Below the pieces are notes generated by a model that saw only the letters and a list, made by a program, of their open reading frames with translations, searched no databases and had not been told where the DNA came from. A stretch of DNA of 6,577 bases, taken from the NCBI GenBank assembly GCA_002438575.1, contig DJPP01000058.1:1-6577 (forward strand), given 5' to 3'. The stretch is from Oscillospiraceae bacterium UBA6409 (GTDB lineage Bacteria; Bacillota; Clostridia; Oscillospirales; Oscillospiraceae). Positions 6,077 through 6,577 of the stretch are shown one piece after another (the stretch's first letter is position 1; every line of letters begins with the position of its first letter). Position numbers and translations under genes: made by a program.

Positions 6077-6577
6077 TCATTCGTGCTCGGCCAAATAGCG
6101 GGCCACGTACACACCGCTGGCGCTGGCGTGGGACAGGGAGTGGGTGACGCCGCTGCCGTCACCGATGACGAACAGGCCCTTGTGCGGCGTTTCCAGATTT
6201 TTATCCAGAGCCACCTCCATGTTGTAGAACTTCACCTCCACGCCGTAGAGCAGCGTGTCGTCGCTGGCGGTGCCGGGGGCGATCTTGTCCAGGGCGTAGA
6301 GCATTTCGATGATGCCGTCCAGGATACGCTTGGGCATCACCAGGCTCAAATCGCCGGGTGTGGCGGCCAGCGTGGGGGTCATGAAGCCCTTTTCGATGCG
6401 CTTGGGGGTGCTGCGCTGGCCGCGGATCAGGTCGCCGAACCGCTGGACCATCACGCCGCCGCCCAGCATATTGCTCAGGCGCGCGATGCTCTCGCCGTAG
6501 CCGTTGCTGTCCCGGAACGGCTCGGTGAAGTGCTTGGACACCAGCAGCGCAAAGTTGGTGTTCTCGGTGTGCATGGC
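6077..6577 (-). CDS. FAD-dependent dehydrogenase, C-terminal part (5' end outside window)
   Basis: 166 residues are visible and the frame is open to the window edge. The sequence matches the C-terminal part of the uncharacterised FAD-dependent dehydrogenase family (COG2509 type, typically about 450-530 residues, from memory). Supporting features are NTNFALLVSKHF near the start of the fragment, the middle LSLVMPKRILDGIIEML, the LYGVEVKFYNMEV segment, and the terminal FAD-contacting motif KGLFVIGDGSGVTHSLSHAS followed by GVYVARYLAEHE. The N-terminal dinucleotide-binding GxGxxG motif would lie outside the window. The ATG at 6574 is not taken as the start because the match to the family is internal and the codon before it is open (Ala). 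Substrate and pathway are unknown. No membrane segment is visible in this part. An intrinsic terminator directly follows. Confidence 0.85.
   Translation of the reverse strand, partial: AMHTENTNFALLVSKHFTEPFRDSNGYGESIARLSNMLGGGVMVQRFGDLIRGQRSTPKRIEKGFMTPTLAATPGDLSLVMPKRILDGIIEMLYALDKIAPGTASDDTLLYGVEVKFYNMEVALDKNLETPHKGLFVIGDGSGVTHSLSHASASGVYVARYLAEHE

Noticed and set aside
4912..6147. Plus-strand open frame of 411 codons opposite recG
   Set aside because: Antisense shadow: recG has all helicase motifs in the other strand, while this frame is low-complexity G/A/H/Q-rich and crosses the recG promoter.

Overview
The window looks like chromosomal DNA from a GC-rich member of the Clostridia, probably an Oscillospiraceae-type gut Firmicute. 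The grounds are a Firmicutes-style MutS2 with its C-terminal Smr domain, GC-rich coding sequence separated by short AT-rich intergenic DNA, AGGAGG-type ribosome binding sites, sigma-A-type promoters and strong intrinsic terminators. Assignment to a genus is not possible from this sequence alone.

Layout. Bases 1-2259 (+) hold nearly all of mutS2, cut at its 5' end by the window edge. Bases 2344-3468 (-) encode a two-part GNAT-like acetyltransferase of unknown substrate, which converges on mutS2; each gene has its own terminator hairpin in the 84 bp between them. Bases 3469-3924 hold no protein gene but are densely organised: a possible promoter for the GNAT gene, 11-bp-phased direct repeats, two phased A-tracts, a near-consensus plus-strand promoter, a putative structured small RNA of about 160 nt ending in an intrinsic terminator, and a second plus-oriented hairpin terminator. 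Bases 3925-5979 (-) encode RecG. Bases 6077-6577 (-) are the C-terminal part of an FAD-dependent dehydrogenase that runs off the right edge.

The most interesting element is the putative small RNA at about 3637-3797. It carries three runs of exactly six C followed by U. One is mostly in the loop of the first hairpin, one is in the linker, and one is in the loop of the second hairpin. A third hairpin capped by UACG, a G-rich linker and a GAAA-capped terminator follow. The pattern resembles the 6C RNA described in actinobacteria, here in a Firmicutes-like context, and suggests an RNA that base-pairs with G-rich Shine-Dalgarno regions of mRNAs.

No operon joining these genes is evident; each complete protein gene has its own terminator or promoter signals. 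mutS2 and recG both act on nucleic-acid processing problems (collided ribosomes or branched DNA; stalled replication forks), but their closeness here looks like ordinary housekeeping neighbourhood rather than a dedicated system.
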